Positions 63,596 through 64,000 of a DNA stretch of 64,000 bases are shown here, one piece after another. The position numbers and the translations under genes were made by a program. This stretch comes from Dermabacter vaginalis (lineage in GTDB: Bacteria; Actinomycetota; Actinomycetes; Actinomycetales; Dermabacteraceae), in assembly GCF_001678905.1 (NCBI RefSeq), contig NZ_CP012117.1:1240001-1304000 (forward strand), read 5' to 3'. Within the stretch, counting starts at the first letter, position 1; each line of letters opens with the position of its first letter. The notes beneath the pieces were generated by a model. The model was not told where the DNA came from and did not search any database. It saw only the letters and a list, made by a program, of their open reading frames with translations.

Positions 63596-63887
63596 CGAAA
63601 TCCCCACTCATAAGCGCCCTCTGCGCCGCGAGGTGACTAATTCAACACTCACGCCCCCGCACTTCTGAATTGCAGAGGGGTTGTGGGGGTTTGAAACCAC
63701 AGGGTTTGGGGGATATTGGTCCCTAAGTCTGTGGGGCTTTGACTCTATAGAGCCCAGGAGTTGTGATCCCAGCGCACTTGCGCGACATAGGCCACCTCAT
63801 GAGGGTGGAGAAAAACGACGAGAGGATTTCCGAAACGGTGCCGCCTCATTTTCTCGCCGCTCGCCTTACCCCACGGGAGGCTAAAAT
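63596..63887. other. Non-coding gap with G-rich runs
   Basis: I see no convincing gene here. G-runs at 63677-63680, 63685-63689, 63702-63704 and 63708-63712 are spaced by short loops and could form a G-quadruplex on the plus strand. A small plus-strand frame (63681-63884) starts inside them but lacks a ribosome site and has an odd composition. Confidence 0.45.
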
Positions 63888-64000
63888 TTAGTTTTTCTTG
63901 CGCGGTTTCGTGAGCGTTTTCTTCTCCGCGTCCGGGTTCAACGGCCCGAGCGTTTCCTTACCCCGTTCTGGAATATCGAGATACTCCTCGGGGACCTCGT
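63888..64000 (-). CDS. C-terminal end of an unidentified protein
   Basis: Read on the minus strand, an open frame comes in from the right edge and stops at TAA 63890-63888. The last residues include PEEYLDIPERGKETL and end KTLTKPRKKN. The lysine-rich end and the lack of stops over 37 codons suggest a real gene end, but I do not recognise the family. Its start is outside the window. Confidence 0.5.
   Translation of the reverse strand, partial: EVPEEYLDIPERGKETLGPLNPDAEKKTLTKPRKKN

Noticed and set aside
62198-63613. 471-residue plus-strand open frame opposite rpsA
   Set aside because: Antisense shadow of rpsA; Val/Leu/Asp-rich composition comes from the reverse of S1 codons.
63681-63884. Small plus-strand frame of 67 codons
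   Set aside because: No ribosome site, starts within G-runs, and has an unusual Trp/Phe/Gly-rich beginning.

Overview
The window looks like a chromosomal segment of a high-GC actinobacterium. Supporting signs are the glgC/glgA divergent pair, the uvrA-uvrC-rapZ-yvcK-whiA-gap-pgk-tpiA-secG chain, the ctaB/tkt-tal-zwf-opcA-pgl block, an ImuA/ImuB/DnaE2 mutasome, a GarA/OdhI-type FHA protein beside an FtsR-type MerR regulator, frequent GTG starts, and many TAnnnT boxes 6-7 nt from a start codon. Order Micrococcales (for example Dermabacteraceae) is my inference from gene order, not something the sequence states. No insertion sequence, prophage, CRISPR array or rRNA operon is visible.

Layout: 0-6.9 kb holds a histidine phosphatase end, glycogen genes glgC/glgA, an RNB ribonuclease, a lone ABC ATPase and a SpoU methyltransferase. 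6.9-13.3 kb is a LexA-boxed imuA-imuB-dnaE2 mutagenesis operon. 13.3-19.4 kb is a membrane block (YhgE/Pip heptad-repeat protein and an MMPL transporter with a degenerate ABC-like tail) facing a divergent TetR gene across a perfect palindrome. 19.4-21.2 kb carries two tRNA wobble-base genes (VUT-type queuosine-precursor transporter and TrhO) flanking a near-consensus dif site at 20181-20208, so the window appears to contain the replication terminus. 21.3-27.6 kb holds PAC2, a ParA ATPase, ftsR-garA, tRNA-Pro(GGG), a fused pseudo-asparagine-synthetase/CofE-like protein and a Nudix hydrolase. 27.7-34.8 kb is cmk-der (fused), tyrA, rluB, parA, xerD, ctaB on the minus strand, with scpA/scpB absent from their usual place.

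35.2-42.6 kb is the pentose phosphate operon tkt-tal-zwf-opcA::pgl, the last two joined in one reading frame, then aroD. 42.6-53.9 kb is the minus-strand chain from uvrA to secG (nucleotide excision repair, cell-wall/division regulators, lower glycolysis, protein export). 54-64 kb has a metallo-hydrolase, a PEBP protein, uvrB, coaE, a TRIC-type membrane protein, aroC-aroK-aroB, rpsA with a clear promoter, and the end of an unidentified gene at the right edge.

The parts fit together as carbon flow (glycogen, glycolysis, pentose phosphate feeding the aro pathway: aroB, aroD, aroK, aroC and tyrA are all here), DNA repair and mutagenesis (uvrABC, imuAB/dnaE2), and chromosome end-of-replication functions (dif and the gene for an XerD-type recombinase 12.7 kb apart). 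Highly expressed genes to the right of dif (rpsA, gap-pgk-tpiA) lie on the minus strand, as expected if a fork enters from the right and ends at dif.
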